This document shows, one piece after another, positions 31,730-40,431 of a DNA stretch of 64,000 nt. Every line of letters begins with the position of its first letter. Positions within the stretch are counted from its first letter, which is position 1. The notes beneath the pieces were generated by a model that was not told where the DNA came from, searched no databases, and was given only the letters and a program-made list of their open reading frames with translations. Source of the DNA: Algoriphagus sp. NG3 (GTDB lineage Bacteria > Bacteroidota > Bacteroidia > Cytophagales > Cyclobacteriaceae); the NCBI RefSeq assembly GCF_034119865.1, contig NZ_CP139421.1:2356001-2420000 (forward strand), in the 5' to 3' direction. Made by a program: the position numbers and the translations under genes.

Positions 31730-32643
31730 TACCGGACTTTGAAGTCACCATTTTAGGAAACACCTCTTCCATTCCAGTTCATGGAAGGCATCATACTGCC
31801 CAAGTCGTAAGATTTGGGCAGGATTTTTTACTGCTCGATTGTGGAGAAGGCATGCAGCTACAAGCCCGTGCCTACAAGGTCAAAGTCTCCAAAATCAATA
31901 CTATTTTCATATCCCACCTACACGGGGATCACTACTACGGATTGATCGGATTGCTTTCGAGCTACAGTTTAGGAAAGCGGACTACACCTTTGACCATTTT
32001 TGGGCCAAAGGGTCTTGATGAGATTATTACAACTAATTTCAGATACAGCAATACGAAGTTACCCTATCCCCTGGAATTTGTAGAGACGGATAATAAGGGG
32101 ATGAACCTACTGCTACAGACACCCAGGTACGATGTATTCAGCTTCCCACTAAAACATAGACTTCCCACAACTGGGTTTCTGATCAAGGAAAAACATGGTT
32201 TGAGAAGTATGATCAAAGAAAAACTTCAGGAAAACAAAGTTCCCCTAGAGGCTATTCAATCCCTCAGACAAGGTATTGATTACACAGACGCAAAAGGAAA
32301 ATCATATAAAGTAAAGGCTTTCACACACCCTTTGCCCCCACTCCGCTCCTATGCCTACTGCTCGGACACTATCTACAATCCGGAACTCAAGCAATACATA
32401 CAGCATGCAGACCTTCTCTATCACGAATCCACATTTATGGAAGATAATGTAGAGAGAGCGGCAACTACCTATCATAGCACTGCCAAGCAAGCAGCGGAAA
32501 TCGCCAAACTGAGTAATGTAAAAAAACTACTTTTAGGACATTTTTCCTCGCGATATACAGAACTCAATCCTTTGTTGCAGGAAGCTAAAAGTGTATTCCC
32601 TAATAGTATTTTAAGTGAAGAAGGCCAGACGTACGTAGTATGA
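31726..32643 (+). CDS. rnz: ribonuclease Z
   Basis: 305 residues. It removes the 3' trailer of tRNA precursors. The zinc site HxHxDH is at H64-L-H66-G-D68-H69, with later metal ligands in FLIKEKHGL, DLLYHESTF and LLLGHFSSRY. The start is TTG at 31726, overlapping the STAS stop (TTGA), with a strong AGGAGGAGG sequence just before it. A TTG start is unusual, but no other in-frame start keeps the N-terminal strand FEVTILGNTSSIP. The end overlaps yhhQ by ATGA. Confidence 0.95.
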   Translation: MIPDFEVTILGNTSSIPVHGRHHTAQVVRFGQDFLLLDCGEGMQLQARAYKVKVSKINTIFISHLHGDHYYGLIGLLSSYSLGKRTTPLTIFGPKGLDEIITTNFRYSNTKLPYPLEFVETDNKGMNLLLQTPRYDVFSFPLKHRLPTTGFLIKEKHGLRSMIKEKLQENKVPLEAIQSLRQGIDYTDAKGKSYKVKAFTHPLPPLRSYAYCSDTIYNPELKQYIQHADLLYHESTFMEDNVERAATTYHSTAKQAAEIAKLSNVKKLLLGHFSSRYTELNPLLQEAKSVFPNSILSEEGQTYVV

Positions 32644-33431
32644 ACAAACACCAAAATTCACGGAAGACTAATTTATTCATAGTCTTGGGCGGCATATTCC
32701 TGACCAATGCCTTGTTAGCTGAGATCATAGGAGTGAAAATTTTTTCTGCTGAAAAGACTCTCGGCTTTGCCCCGGTCAACTGGACTTTCTTTGGTGAATA
32801 TTTACTGGACTTTAACCTCACAGCCGGTGCTGTGATCTGGCCTGTGGTCTTTATTACCACAGATATTATCAATGAATACTTTGGCAAAAAAGGAGTGAAG
32901 AAAATCTCATTCCTCACGGCAGGATTGATTGCCTATTCTTTTGTGGTGATCAGTGTAGTCACAATTTTGACACCGGCTGATTTCTGGCTGAATGTGAATG
33001 CCTCTACGCCCACAGGGGATAGTTTTGATATCAGTTATGCATTCAATACGATTTTCCGCCAAGGTTTGGGAATCATCATCGGGTCACTCACGGCATTCCT
33101 ACTTGGACAACTGATCGACGTATATGTGTTTCAAAAGCTTAGAGCTATCACCGGGGAAAGCAAAATCTGGCTCAGAGCTACAGGCTCTACCTTGGTTAGT
33201 CAGTTTATTGATTCTTTCGTGGTGTTGGGGATCGCTTTTTATGTATTCGGAAACTGGAGCCTCAACCAGATCATTGCAGTGGGCATCATGAATTACCTTT
33301 ATAAGATGGTAGTGGCTATTGTGCTTACTCCTCTTCTCTACCTTGGACATGGCATCATTGACCGATACTTGGGCAAAGAGCTGGCGGAGGAAATGACCGC
33401 GGAAGCGAGCGAGGATAGGTCGTTTTTGTAA
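32640..33431 (+). CDS. queuosine precursor transporter (YhhQ/VUT family)
   Basis: 263 residues with about six or seven membrane spans and the VUT/YhhQ signatures ILTNALLAEI-type (FLTNALLAEIIG), VVFITTDIINEYFGKK and STLVSQFIDSFVV. Members import preQ0/preQ1 for queuosine, a tRNA modification, across the inner membrane. It overlaps the rnz stop by 4 bp. A link with tRNA maturation is thematically consistent. It is longer than the E. coli homologue by an N-terminal helix region. Confidence 0.92.
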   Translation: MNKHQNSRKTNLFIVLGGIFLTNALLAEIIGVKIFSAEKTLGFAPVNWTFFGEYLLDFNLTAGAVIWPVVFITTDIINEYFGKKGVKKISFLTAGLIAYSFVVISVVTILTPADFWLNVNASTPTGDSFDISYAFNTIFRQGLGIIIGSLTAFLLGQLIDVYVFQKLRAITGESKIWLRATGSTLVSQFIDSFVVLGIAFYVFGNWSLNQIIAVGIMNYLYKMVVAIVLTPLLYLGHGIIDRYLGKELAEEMTAEASEDRSFL

Positions 33432-33525
33432 AATAAAATTGGAAGATTGAAGTATTGGAAGATTGGAAAATTAACTATATCAAGAAATTGGCTAATTATT
33501 TAAATATCTTTGGGTAATAAAAACT

Positions 33526-33731
33526 TTGCGGCTAGATATATCAATAACTGATCTGAAGAAATCACTTAGAAGTCTGTCCAACGTGGACAAACAGGAACTC
33601 TATTTTTCTTAGAAAATGAGCTTACCAGTGATAAAGTTGAAGAACCTTCTGTGATACATTACGCATCGGAAAAATCCCTAGCCAAAGATTGGCTATCAAA
33701 AGAAGAAGATGAGCAATGGAAGGGTTTGTAA
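33526..33731 (+). pseudogene. broken antitoxin gene (frameshifted)
   Basis: From TTG 33526 the frame reads LDISITDLKKSLRSLSNV, DKQELYF, then hits a stop at a T-run near 33601-33611. In the next frame the protein continues FLENELTSDKVEEPSVIHY, ASEKSLAKDWLSKEEDEQW and KGL, ending at TAA 33729-33731. The C-terminal block (SEKxLAKDWLSKEEDEAW-like) is typical of small Bacteroidota antitoxins beside PemK/MazF toxins. A one-base change in the T-run explains the shift. Its tail overlaps the start of the toxin remnant by 16 bp, as in intact toxin-antitoxin operons. Confidence 0.8.
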
Positions 33732-34045
33732 AAGGTGATATCGTTGTAGTTTCTTTTCCCTTTTCAGATTTAAGCGTCTCAAAAAGACGGCCTGCTCTAG
33801 TTTTAGCTGATGCGGAGAATGGAGATTATTGACTTTGCCAAATCACGTCTAAATCTATAAAGGATAAATAGGCATTAGTACTACCTGAAAATCAAATTAT
33901 TGAAGGATCACTTTTTAGATCAAGTAACATACGATCAAACCGGATTTTCACAGCAGATCAACGAATCATACTTTATAGAGCAGGATGTATTGATTCATTA
34001 TTTCATGCTAGAGTAGTAAAGAAAATAATCAAACTCATATCTTAA
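33716..34045 (+). pseudogene. PemK/MazF-type toxin pseudogene (two in-frame stops)
   Basis: One continuous frame of 109 codons reads EGFVKGDIVVVSFPFSDL, KRRPALVLADAENGDY, then TGA (33830-33832), LCQITSKSIKDK, TAG (33869-33871), and ALVLPENQII, EGSLFRSSNIRSNRIFTADQ to TAA. The blocks GDIVVVxFPFSD and RPALVL are those of the PemK/MazF mRNA interferase fold. Length and order are complete, and only the two nonsense codons break it. With its antitoxin also broken, the locus looks dead, in the order expected if toxin loss came first or together. Confidence 0.85.
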
Positions 34046-34152
34046 ATCTCAATATAATCCTTGGGAAACCTGCCTTCTAATTTCTCGCACCAAATAATTT
34101 TCTCCCAAAACCACTAATTTTTATCGATTCTTCTAAAAACTTTAGGGATCAG

Positions 34153-34184
34153 TTTGGTATTCCAAATTATTAATCTTACTTTTG
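34153..34184 (+). promoter_or_regulatory. candidate promoter of the DEAD-box helicase gene
   Basis: TTTG (34153-34156), a 20-nt spacer, then TACTTTTG (34177-34184), a full match to the Bacteroidota TTTG/TAnnTTTG pattern. It predicts a 5' leader of about 100 nt before the ATG at 34289. Long leaders are common on cold-regulated helicase mRNAs, but no known element is recognised here. Confidence 0.65.
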
Positions 34185-34288
34185 TGCCGTCAATAAGACA
34201 TAGAACAATTTTTCGTGCCGTGAATTCCTTACTGTCGCTTGTCGGGATATTTACTAGGACCGAATGGCAGGGAAATTAAGGAAACATC

Positions 34289-36037
34289 ATGGATCAAACA
34301 CTCAAGTTCTCAGACTTGGGGATTTCTGCGGAAATTCTTAAGTCAGTGGAAGAGATGGGCTATACCCAACCTTCCCCAATTCAAACGCAATCAATCCCTT
34401 TTATCCTGCAAGGAAGAGATGTCATAGGACAGGCTCAGACTGGCACAGGCAAAACAGCGGCTTTTGCTATCCCTATCATCGACCTAGTCGATTCGGATTT
34501 CAACAAGCCTCAGGCAATCATCCTATGCCCTACCCGTGAGCTAGCAGTTCAGGTAGAAGGAGAAATCCAAAAACTTGCCAAATATCACAGAAAAATAAAT
34601 TCTGTGGCAATCTACGGTGGTGAGTCTATCGACCGTCAGATCAGAGTGCTTCGCAAAGGCGTTCAGATCGTAGTAGGTACTCCAGGCCGTGTGCAAGATC
34701 ACATCAACCGTGGCACATTAAAGCTTGATTCAGTAGGCATCCTAGTTTTGGATGAGGCTGATGAGATGCTGGACATGGGCTTTAGAGATGATATAGAGGC
34801 TATTTTGCAAGAAATGCCAGAAGAAAGGCAAACCGTTTTCTTCTCAGCTACCATGGCCAAGCCTATCATGGACTTGACCAGAAAATATCAGACAAATCCT
34901 GAGATTGTAAAAATCGACAGGAAGGAATTGACTGTATCAAACATAGAACAAACGTATTACGAAGTCAAAAATCCATTGAAACTGGAATTGATGGCCCGTT
35001 TGATGAACGTTCACAATATCAACCTAAGCGTGGTATTCTGTAATACCAAAAGAATGGTGGATGAGGTTACCGAAGGCTTGATAGCAAGAGGAATTGCTGC
35101 TGACGCCCTTCACGGTGATCTTTCCCAAGCTCAGCGGGACAAAGTAATGGGCAAGTTCCGTAAAGGACACTGCAAAGTACTTGTCGCAACTGACGTAGCT
35201 GCAAGAGGAATTGACGTAGATAATGTAGAGGCTGTATTCAACTACGATCTTCCATTGGACGAAGAATATTACGTGCACAGAATCGGACGTACTGGCCGTG
35301 CAGGAAGAAATGGTAAAGCCATCAACTTCGTAACAGGCAGAAGAGACAGCTTCAAGATGAGAGATTTGGAAAGATACACCAAAGCCACCATCACCAAGAT
35401 GTCCCCCCCTTCTGCAGCAGAATTAATTGAGCTTAAAAAAGCTCAGTTCATCCAAAAAGTAACTGAACAAGTTCAAAAAGAAGAAGACAACCAAATCTTC
35501 GAAGCAACCATCGGTCAGATGCTGGCAGAAGGTCTTACGCTGGATCAAGTAGCAGTAGGCCTAATCAAAATCGTAATGGGCGACTCAGTGAAAGAAATGA
35601 GCGAGCAGAACTTTAGCATTGACACCTACGGTGGGGACAGAAGAAGAGAAGGCAGCCGTGACGGAGGAAGATTCGAAAGAGGCGGACGTGGCGATAGAGG
35701 AGGAAGAAATGAAAGAGGTGGTGAGAGAAGAAGAGAATTCGGAAACCGTGAAGGAGGATCTAGAGATGGTGGTAAAAGACCTGAAAGAGCCCGTGAAGCG
35801 AATATGACCCGCTTATTCTTGAATCTTGGTAAAAAAGACAGAATCCGCCCAAATGATATCGTAGGTGCGATTGCCGGTGAGACTGGTGTCCCAGGACGAA
35901 GCATCGGAGGAATCGATATCTATGACAACTTCTCTTTTGTGGATGTTCCTTCTAAAGATGCAGATCAGGTGATCAACGGAATGAAAAACAACACCATCAA
36001 AGGCAAAAGTGTCAGTATGGAAGTTTCAAAAGGATAA
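34289..36037 (+). CDS. DEAD-box RNA helicase with DbpA-type RNA-binding domain
   Basis: 582 residues. The helicase core has the Q motif (YTQPSPIQTQSIP), motif I AQTGTGKT, PTRELA, TPGR, DEAD, SAT and the C-terminal HRIGRTGRAG. A linker of about 60 residues is rich in Arg, Gly and Glu (RGG-like, about 450-510). A C-terminal DbpA/CsdA-like RNA-binding domain follows (MTRLFLNLGKKDRIRPNDIVGAI to the end). It unwinds structured RNA, probably in ribosome assembly or mRNA decay; CsdA/DeaD is the nearest type. It has its own promoter and a strong terminator, so it is a single-gene unit. Confidence 0.95.
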   Translation: MDQTLKFSDLGISAEILKSVEEMGYTQPSPIQTQSIPFILQGRDVIGQAQTGTGKTAAFAIPIIDLVDSDFNKPQAIILCPTRELAVQVEGEIQKLAKYHRKINSVAIYGGESIDRQIRVLRKGVQIVVGTPGRVQDHINRGTLKLDSVGILVLDEADEMLDMGFRDDIEAILQEMPEERQTVFFSATMAKPIMDLTRKYQTNPEIVKIDRKELTVSNIEQTYYEVKNPLKLELMARLMNVHNINLSVVFCNTKRMVDEVTEGLIARGIAADALHGDLSQAQRDKVMGKFRKGHCKVLVATDVAARGIDVDNVEAVFNYDLPLDEEYYVHRIGRTGRAGRNGKAINFVTGRRDSFKMRDLERYTKATITKMSPPSAAELIELKKAQFIQKVTEQVQKEEDNQIFEATIGQMLAEGLTLDQVAVGLIKIVMGDSVKEMSEQNFSIDTYGGDRRREGSRDGGRFERGGRGDRGGRNERGGERRREFGNREGGSRDGGKRPERAREANMTRLFLNLGKKDRIRPNDIVGAIAGETGVPGRSIGGIDIYDNFSFVDVPSKDADQVINGMKNNTIKGKSVSMEVSKG

Positions 36038-36058
36038 ATAGAAGCATTCCTTCTACTA

Positions 36059-36091
36059 AAGCACATTTCTTCATGGAAATGTGCTTTTTTT
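36059..36091 (+). terminator. terminator of the helicase gene
   Basis: 10-bp perfect stem AAGCACATTT/AAATGTGCTT with an 8-nt loop, then a run of seven T. It ends 19 bp before the rsmE start. Confidence 0.85.
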
Positions 36092-36110
36092 GTGTTATAG
36101 TTAATTGTAT

Positions 36111-36815
36111 ATGCAGCTTTTTTTTCAAGAAAACATCACCCCTCCCCTAATCACGCTGGAAGCAGATGAATCCAAGCATCTTTGTAAAGTACTTCGCAAA
36201 AAACAAGGCGATCATGTCTTTGTAACAAATGGAGAAGGAACTCTTTTCGAATGTGTGATCCTGGAGGCTAACCCAAAAGAAACCAACCTTAAAGTACTAT
36301 ATTCCAGCAAAGTAGAAGAAGATACTTTCCGTATCCATTTAGCCATAGCCCCCACCAAAAGCCCGGATAGAATGGAATGGATGGTAGAGAAGGTCACAGA
36401 GATTGGTTTTCATGAACTCACCCTTCTAGAAACCATGAATTCGGAAAGAAGTTACCTTAAAACTGACAGGTTGGAGAAAAAGATAATTTCCGCTTGCAAG
36501 CAAAGTTTGAAATACCGCATCCCTAAACTTCATCCTGTCACCAAACTAGATGAAATTCTAGGTTCTGGGGAATTTGAGGGATTTCAGAAGTTTATCGCTT
36601 ACGTGGATGAGCATCATGACCATCATCTATTTGACTTAGCTGAGCCAAATGGGAAGTACCTCGTTATGATTGGGCCGGAAGGGGATTTTGATCCCTCGGA
36701 AATCCGAAAAGCAATGGACTGCGGCTTTAACGCAGTTTCCTTGGGCAAGGCAAGATTGCGTACTGAAACAGCGGGATTGGCTGCAGTACAGATGCTTCAG
36801 ACACTAAACCGGTAG
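36111..36815 (+). CDS. rsmE: 16S rRNA (uracil(1498)-N(3))-methyltransferase
   Basis: 234 residues from the ATG at 36111; a TTG at 36105 is in frame but less likely. The N-terminal PUA-like domain (LITLEADESKHLCKVLRKKQGDHVFVTNGEG) is followed by the SPOUT methyltransferase knot: IAPTKSPDRMEWMVEKVTEIG, MIGPEGDFDPSEI and SLGKARLRTETAGLAAVQML. The enzyme methylates U1498 of the small-subunit rRNA using S-adenosylmethionine. Its place after an RNA helicase is consistent with ribosome maturation, but the terminator between them argues for separate transcription. Confidence 0.96.
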   Translation: MQLFFQENITPPLITLEADESKHLCKVLRKKQGDHVFVTNGEGTLFECVILEANPKETNLKVLYSSKVEEDTFRIHLAIAPTKSPDRMEWMVEKVTEIGFHELTLLETMNSERSYLKTDRLEKKIISACKQSLKYRIPKLHPVTKLDEILGSGEFEGFQKFIAYVDEHHDHHLFDLAEPNGKYLVMIGPEGDFDPSEIRKAMDCGFNAVSLGKARLRTETAGLAAVQMLQTLNR

Positions 36816-36903
36816 AAAAATCGTTTTTTTCTTGAGTAGTTCAAGTTCTTATTGAAGAAACTATTGCATTTTCATTAATTTAGAGTCAAAGATCATTTTT
36901 ACC

Positions 36904-37257
36904 GTGCCGTACAAAGAGCGAGAAATAGAAAAAAAATATCATTCCATTGGTGAAGTTGCGCAAATGTTCAAAGTTGCGCCTTCACTCATCAGGTATTGGG
37001 AAGGGGAATTTGACATCATCCGCCCCAAAAAAGACCGAAAAGGAAACAGGAGATACACCAAAGTAGATATACAGAAGATAAAGTACATCTATCATCTGGT
37101 GAAAGAGAAGGGATATACGCTTCAAGGTGCGCAAGAAGTGATCAAAGCTGGTAAAGAGCACGGATTTGATAAAGTGCAGGCCGTACAAAGACTCCAGGAA
37201 ATCAAGGATTTTTTAATCAATATCCGGGACGAATTCAATGCAAAGTCAGGATCATGA
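36904..37257 (+). CDS. MerR-family transcriptional regulator
   Basis: 117 residues from a GTG start (36904). The MerR winged helix-turn-helix is at about 14-80: HSIGEVAQMFKVAPSLIRYWEGEFDIIRPKKDRKGNRRYTKVDIQKI. The C-terminal part is a short helix with no cysteine metal site or large effector domain, so the signal is unknown. This small type is common in Bacteroidota. Its end overlaps the dprA start by 20 bp, suggesting coupled translation. Confidence 0.92.
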   Translation: MPYKEREIEKKYHSIGEVAQMFKVAPSLIRYWEGEFDIIRPKKDRKGNRRYTKVDIQKIKYIYHLVKEKGYTLQGAQEVIKAGKEHGFDKVQAVQRLQEIKDFLINIRDEFNAKSGS

Positions 37258-38353
37258 AGAGTTACGATATTACCTTGCATTAGCGCTAGCTCCAAAAGTA
37301 GGATCTGGGGTATTCAAAGCCATAATCGCCTATTCGGGCTCTGCCAAGCAATTTTTCAAACTTCCTAAGGGCAAAGTAGCCAAAACTCCAAAAGTAGGTA
37401 CCAAATTGCTAGATCTTCGAAACCAAGAAGAGCAGTTACTTCGAAAGGCAGACGAGTTAATCCAAGAAAGCACAAAAAAAAACTTTCATATACTTACTCC
37501 TTTTCACCCTGACTTCCCCAAGCGATTCAAACTCCAGGAAGACAGTCCTGTGGTGCTGTTTGCCCAAGGCAAGACAGATTTGAATTTGGAGCGTACCGTA
37601 GGCATAGTGGGCACTCGAAGTGCTACACCTTATGGTAAATCCGCTACTAGGAAAATCATAGAAGACCTTGCGATCTACCAGCCTGCCATCATATCCGGCC
37701 TGGCATATGGAATAGATATAGAGGCACACAGAGCGGCATTGGCGTATAACCTACCTACCATAGCAGTAATGGGATCGCCGATTGACCGCATATACCCGGC
37801 TGTTCACAGAAAAACTGCTGAGTCTATCATGGGGACCGGGGCTTTGATCAGTGAATATTCCCCCGGAAGCACGATGGTTCCAGGAAATTTCCCTGCCAGG
37901 AACAGGATCATTGCGAGTCTGTCCGATGCACTAATAGTAGTGGAAGCAGCTGAAAAGGGAGGCGCTTTGATCACTGCTGAGATAGCCTATAGCTACGACA
38001 AGGAAATTTTTGCAGTACCGGGAAATCTGCAGTCCCAGTATAGTGAGGGCTGCAACCTACTTATCAAAAAGATGAAAGCCAATATCTACACGGGACCAAA
38101 TGATGTAGCAGAGGCGCTTTTTTGGAGTAAGCCTGGAGAAGTGAAAACCCAAAAAACACTCTTAGACTTTACTAATCGGGATGCTGACGAGCGGAAGATT
38201 TTGGAAATTCTGCAGAAAAAAGGGGAAGTGGAGATTGATTTCCTAAGCATATCCACCGAAATCCCCCTAGGGCTTCTTTCATCCAAACTCCTTGCCCTGG
38301 AATTTGAGGGAATTGTAAAATCCCTCCCTGGTAAGAAATATAAATTACTTTAA
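37238..38353 (+). CDS. dprA: DNA-processing protein DprA
   Basis: 371 residues. DprA loads RecA on incoming single-stranded DNA during natural transformation and protects it. The extended Rossmann domain is present (GIVGTRSATPYGKSATRKI, ISGLAYGIDIEAHRAAL, GNFPARNRIIASLSDALIVVEAAEKGGALITAEIA), with an N-terminal helical part (about 1-70) and a C-terminal winged-helix-like domain (about 305-371). Translation starts inside the MerR gene. No other competence genes are adjacent. Confidence 0.96.
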   Translation: MQSQDHEELRYYLALALAPKVGSGVFKAIIAYSGSAKQFFKLPKGKVAKTPKVGTKLLDLRNQEEQLLRKADELIQESTKKNFHILTPFHPDFPKRFKLQEDSPVVLFAQGKTDLNLERTVGIVGTRSATPYGKSATRKIIEDLAIYQPAIISGLAYGIDIEAHRAALAYNLPTIAVMGSPIDRIYPAVHRKTAESIMGTGALISEYSPGSTMVPGNFPARNRIIASLSDALIVVEAAEKGGALITAEIAYSYDKEIFAVPGNLQSQYSEGCNLLIKKMKANIYTGPNDVAEALFWSKPGEVKTQKTLLDFTNRDADERKILEILQKKGEVEIDFLSISTEIPLGLLSSKLLALEFEGIVKSLPGKKYKLL

Positions 38354-38378
38354 CAGGCCTAACGTACGAAACTGTAAC

Positions 38379-38532
38379 TAGGGTCATGCTGAAAAACGCA
38401 ATAATAGATTAAAAGCTATCCTTTTGACTGATTAGCTCATTTTTCATGCGTGTGGTTTTCAGCAAGTGCAAGCTTTTTGATGAAAAGAGGTCTTTATCCA
38501 TGTATGAGAAAATCCGAAACAGGGATTTTCAC
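38379..38532. mobile_element. MITE-like element, family 1, copy C (truncated)
   Basis: Left end AGGGTCATGCTGAAAAACGC with TA before it, and interior blocks shared with copies A and B (ATAGATTAAAAGCTA, TTTATCCATG). The right half, with its inverted repeat, is missing. Similarity stops about 7 bp from the stop codon of the HMG-CoA lyase-like gene. Confidence 0.7.
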
Positions 38533-38538
38533 TCAGTA

Positions 38539-39390
38539 CTATTGGTTGAAAACAAACTTGGCCAACTTCAATGCTTCAGCAAGTTCTGTTTTATTCAGGT
38601 TAAGTTCATAGCCTTTTGATTCCAGACATTCAATCATAGATTCTGTGGCAATATTACCTACCAACTCATCGTCTGCCATAGGGCAACCTCCGAAGCCGAC
38701 TAAAGCTCCATCAAAGCGACGGCAACCCACCTCAACACCTGCATTAATCTTTTCTGCGATACTATCCGCTCTGCTGTGAAGGTGTGCTCCAAATTCAATA
38801 TGGGGAAATTCTGATATCTGTGCCTGCAAGAGTTTTTTGATAGAATCAGGAGATGCCAGTCCTACTGTATCAGACAAAGACACGATTTTCACCTCCAGCT
38901 GATCCAGCTTTTCCACCAATCCGGCAATGACTTCTGCGGAGTAGGGATCACCATAGGGATTGCCAAAGCCCATACTTAAATAAGTTACCAATGTCTTCCC
39001 TTTCACTTCGCACAGATTCTGGATTTCCTCTACCATACCCAACGCTTTTCCTATGCTTGCATTTGTATTTCTTTGCTGAAAAGTCTCAGACGCAGACAGT
39101 GGAAATCCCAAGTAATCAATTTGAGGGAAAAGCAAAGCGTCGCTTGCTCCCCTAACATTTGCCACTATTGCCAGTAGTTTGCTTTTTGACTGGTGTAAAT
39201 CGAGTAATTCCAACACCTCAGCGGTGTCCCTCAATTGAGGGACTGCCTTTGGACTCACAAAACTCCCAAAATCAACGGTATCAAACCCAACTTCCAGGAG
39301 TTGATTGATATAAGCAGCTTTTATAGCAGTATCTATGAATACGGGCAAACCTTGCATGGCATCCCGTGGACATTCTATCAATTTAATCAT
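38539..39390 (-). CDS. hydroxymethylglutaryl-CoA lyase-like enzyme
   Basis: 283 residues from the ATG at 39390; an upstream TTG at 39405 is not needed. A TIM-barrel enzyme of the HMGL/DRE family: IKLIECPRDAMQGLPVFI at the N-terminus with the metal-binding residues, VSLSDTVGLASPDSI, HIEFGAHLHSR (metal His-x-His) and FDGALVGFGGCPMADDELVGNIATE with the catalytic cysteine loop. It splits HMG-CoA into acetoacetate and acetyl-CoA in leucine breakdown. Related aldolases cannot be fully excluded. It is transcribed alone; the opposite-strand gene dprA ends upstream. Confidence 0.92.
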   Translation of the reverse strand: MIKLIECPRDAMQGLPVFIDTAIKAAYINQLLEVGFDTVDFGSFVSPKAVPQLRDTAEVLELLDLHQSKSKLLAIVANVRGASDALLFPQIDYLGFPLSASETFQQRNTNASIGKALGMVEEIQNLCEVKGKTLVTYLSMGFGNPYGDPYSAEVIAGLVEKLDQLEVKIVSLSDTVGLASPDSIKKLLQAQISEFPHIEFGAHLHSRADSIAEKINAGVEVGCRRFDGALVGFGGCPMADDELVGNIATESMIECLESKGYELNLNKTELAEALKLAKFVFNQ

Positions 39391-39816
39391 GACCAAAGTT
39401 ACCAAAGATCAGTTAGACCTGAATAGCTATCTATAAAGAAGTAGAAAAGGAAGGTTTAAAATCATTGTATATTTTAGGTATTCATAAAGGCAATCCTGCT
39501 TAAATCCCAAAACCTTGAATATGCACAGGTTCGCCTAATGCAGTCTTTCAAATCTGTTTGAGATCAATGTTTGGGCATGAATGTTTTCCAAAACGCACTA
39601 TAAATGGAAAAATTGGGTAAAAATTCACATAATATGGGGAAAGTCAACCAGACCAAGTATTTTTTTAGAATTTATTAAAACCATGATTTAAACCCTATAT
39701 AAGCATATTTCCCCTATTAACGACCGGATAACGTAAGGTTGGAAACAGTATTGCACCATATTTAATTAAACTAAGCAAAACCAACCTTAATCGTTAAAAA
39801 CAAAACCAATCTAAAA
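39391..39816. other. gene-free gap, leader with inverted repeat
   Basis: No coding frame. TAAGGTTGG (39734-39742) is complementary to CCAACCTTA (39781-39789), and the pairing extends through AACG/CGTT with small bulges, giving a stem around a 38-nt A+T-rich loop just before the ATG at 39817. It may be a 5' leader structure of the lipoprotein gene. The rest is featureless. Confidence 0.5.
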
Positions 39817-40338
39817 ATGAAAACTAAAGCAACGTTAATAATCGGAGCAGCAGTTGTAGCGATGTATTCATGTGATACAAGAAACTATACTGAAGAAGAT
39901 CGAATACAGGTCACGGAGAGACTAGAGAGCTTCGTTGACAGTGTCGAAAGTGCGACCAAAATAGTTCCTGTCCATAACTGGAGTGTGATAGAAGAACGTT
40001 ACGATAGCTTAGATTCCAGGGCAGAAAAAGTGTACAATGATCTGAAGGTAGAGGATGAGCCATTGGAAAGAATAGAAGAGCGCTACGAAACAGCCATTAA
40101 AAACGCAAAAGCAGAGTCCGAAAATTTTGAGAGAACTGCGGAAATGCATATGAACAATGTAGAATCATGGTGGGAAAAGACTACTGCGGACGTGGAAAAA
40201 GGAACCCAAAATACTGCTGAGGATATAGAAACCGCCACCAAAGAAAGCCTGGATTGGTTAGAAAAAAACTTTGACAAACTAGGTGATGAGACTAAAAAGA
40301 AATACGAGGAAATCACCAGAGAGTTAAACAAAGATTAA
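39817..40338 (+). CDS. coiled-coil lipoprotein
   Basis: 173 residues with a lipobox ending in AMYSC (C19) and Asp at +2. The mature part is almost wholly charged alpha-helix with heptad-like spacing (QVTERLESFVDSVESATKIV, ERYDSLDSRAEKVYNDLK, ETAIKNAKAESENFERTAEM, TATKESLDWLEKNFDKLGDE), so an elongated periplasmic coiled coil is likely. It resembles Bacteroidota lipoproteins of unknown function induced by stress, but I cannot name a function. It has a structured leader and its own terminator. Confidence 0.82.
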   Translation: MKTKATLIIGAAVVAMYSCDTRNYTEEDRIQVTERLESFVDSVESATKIVPVHNWSVIEERYDSLDSRAEKVYNDLKVEDEPLERIEERYETAIKNAKAESENFERTAEMHMNNVESWWEKTTADVEKGTQNTAEDIETATKESLDWLEKNFDKLGDETKKKYEEITRELNKD

Positions 40339-40356
40339 AAAACTACCAATCAGCAA

Positions 40357-40387
40357 AGAAGGTCGCAATTGCGACCTTCTTTTTTTG
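40357..40387 (+). terminator. terminator of the coiled-coil lipoprotein gene
   Basis: A perfect palindrome, AGAAGGTCGC paired with GCGACCTTCT around AATT, followed by a T-run. It probably works in both directions and also ends the convergent metF transcript. Confidence 0.88.
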
Positions 40388-40431
40388 ATTTTGTACAGCA
40401 TGCATGCGGTATAAGGAACGGTTTTTATATC

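Noticed and set aside
33830..33871. TGA and TAG in the toxin frame as recoding (selenocysteine or read-through)
   Set aside because: Two different stops and a frameshifted antitoxin are better explained by decay, and no recoding structure is seen.
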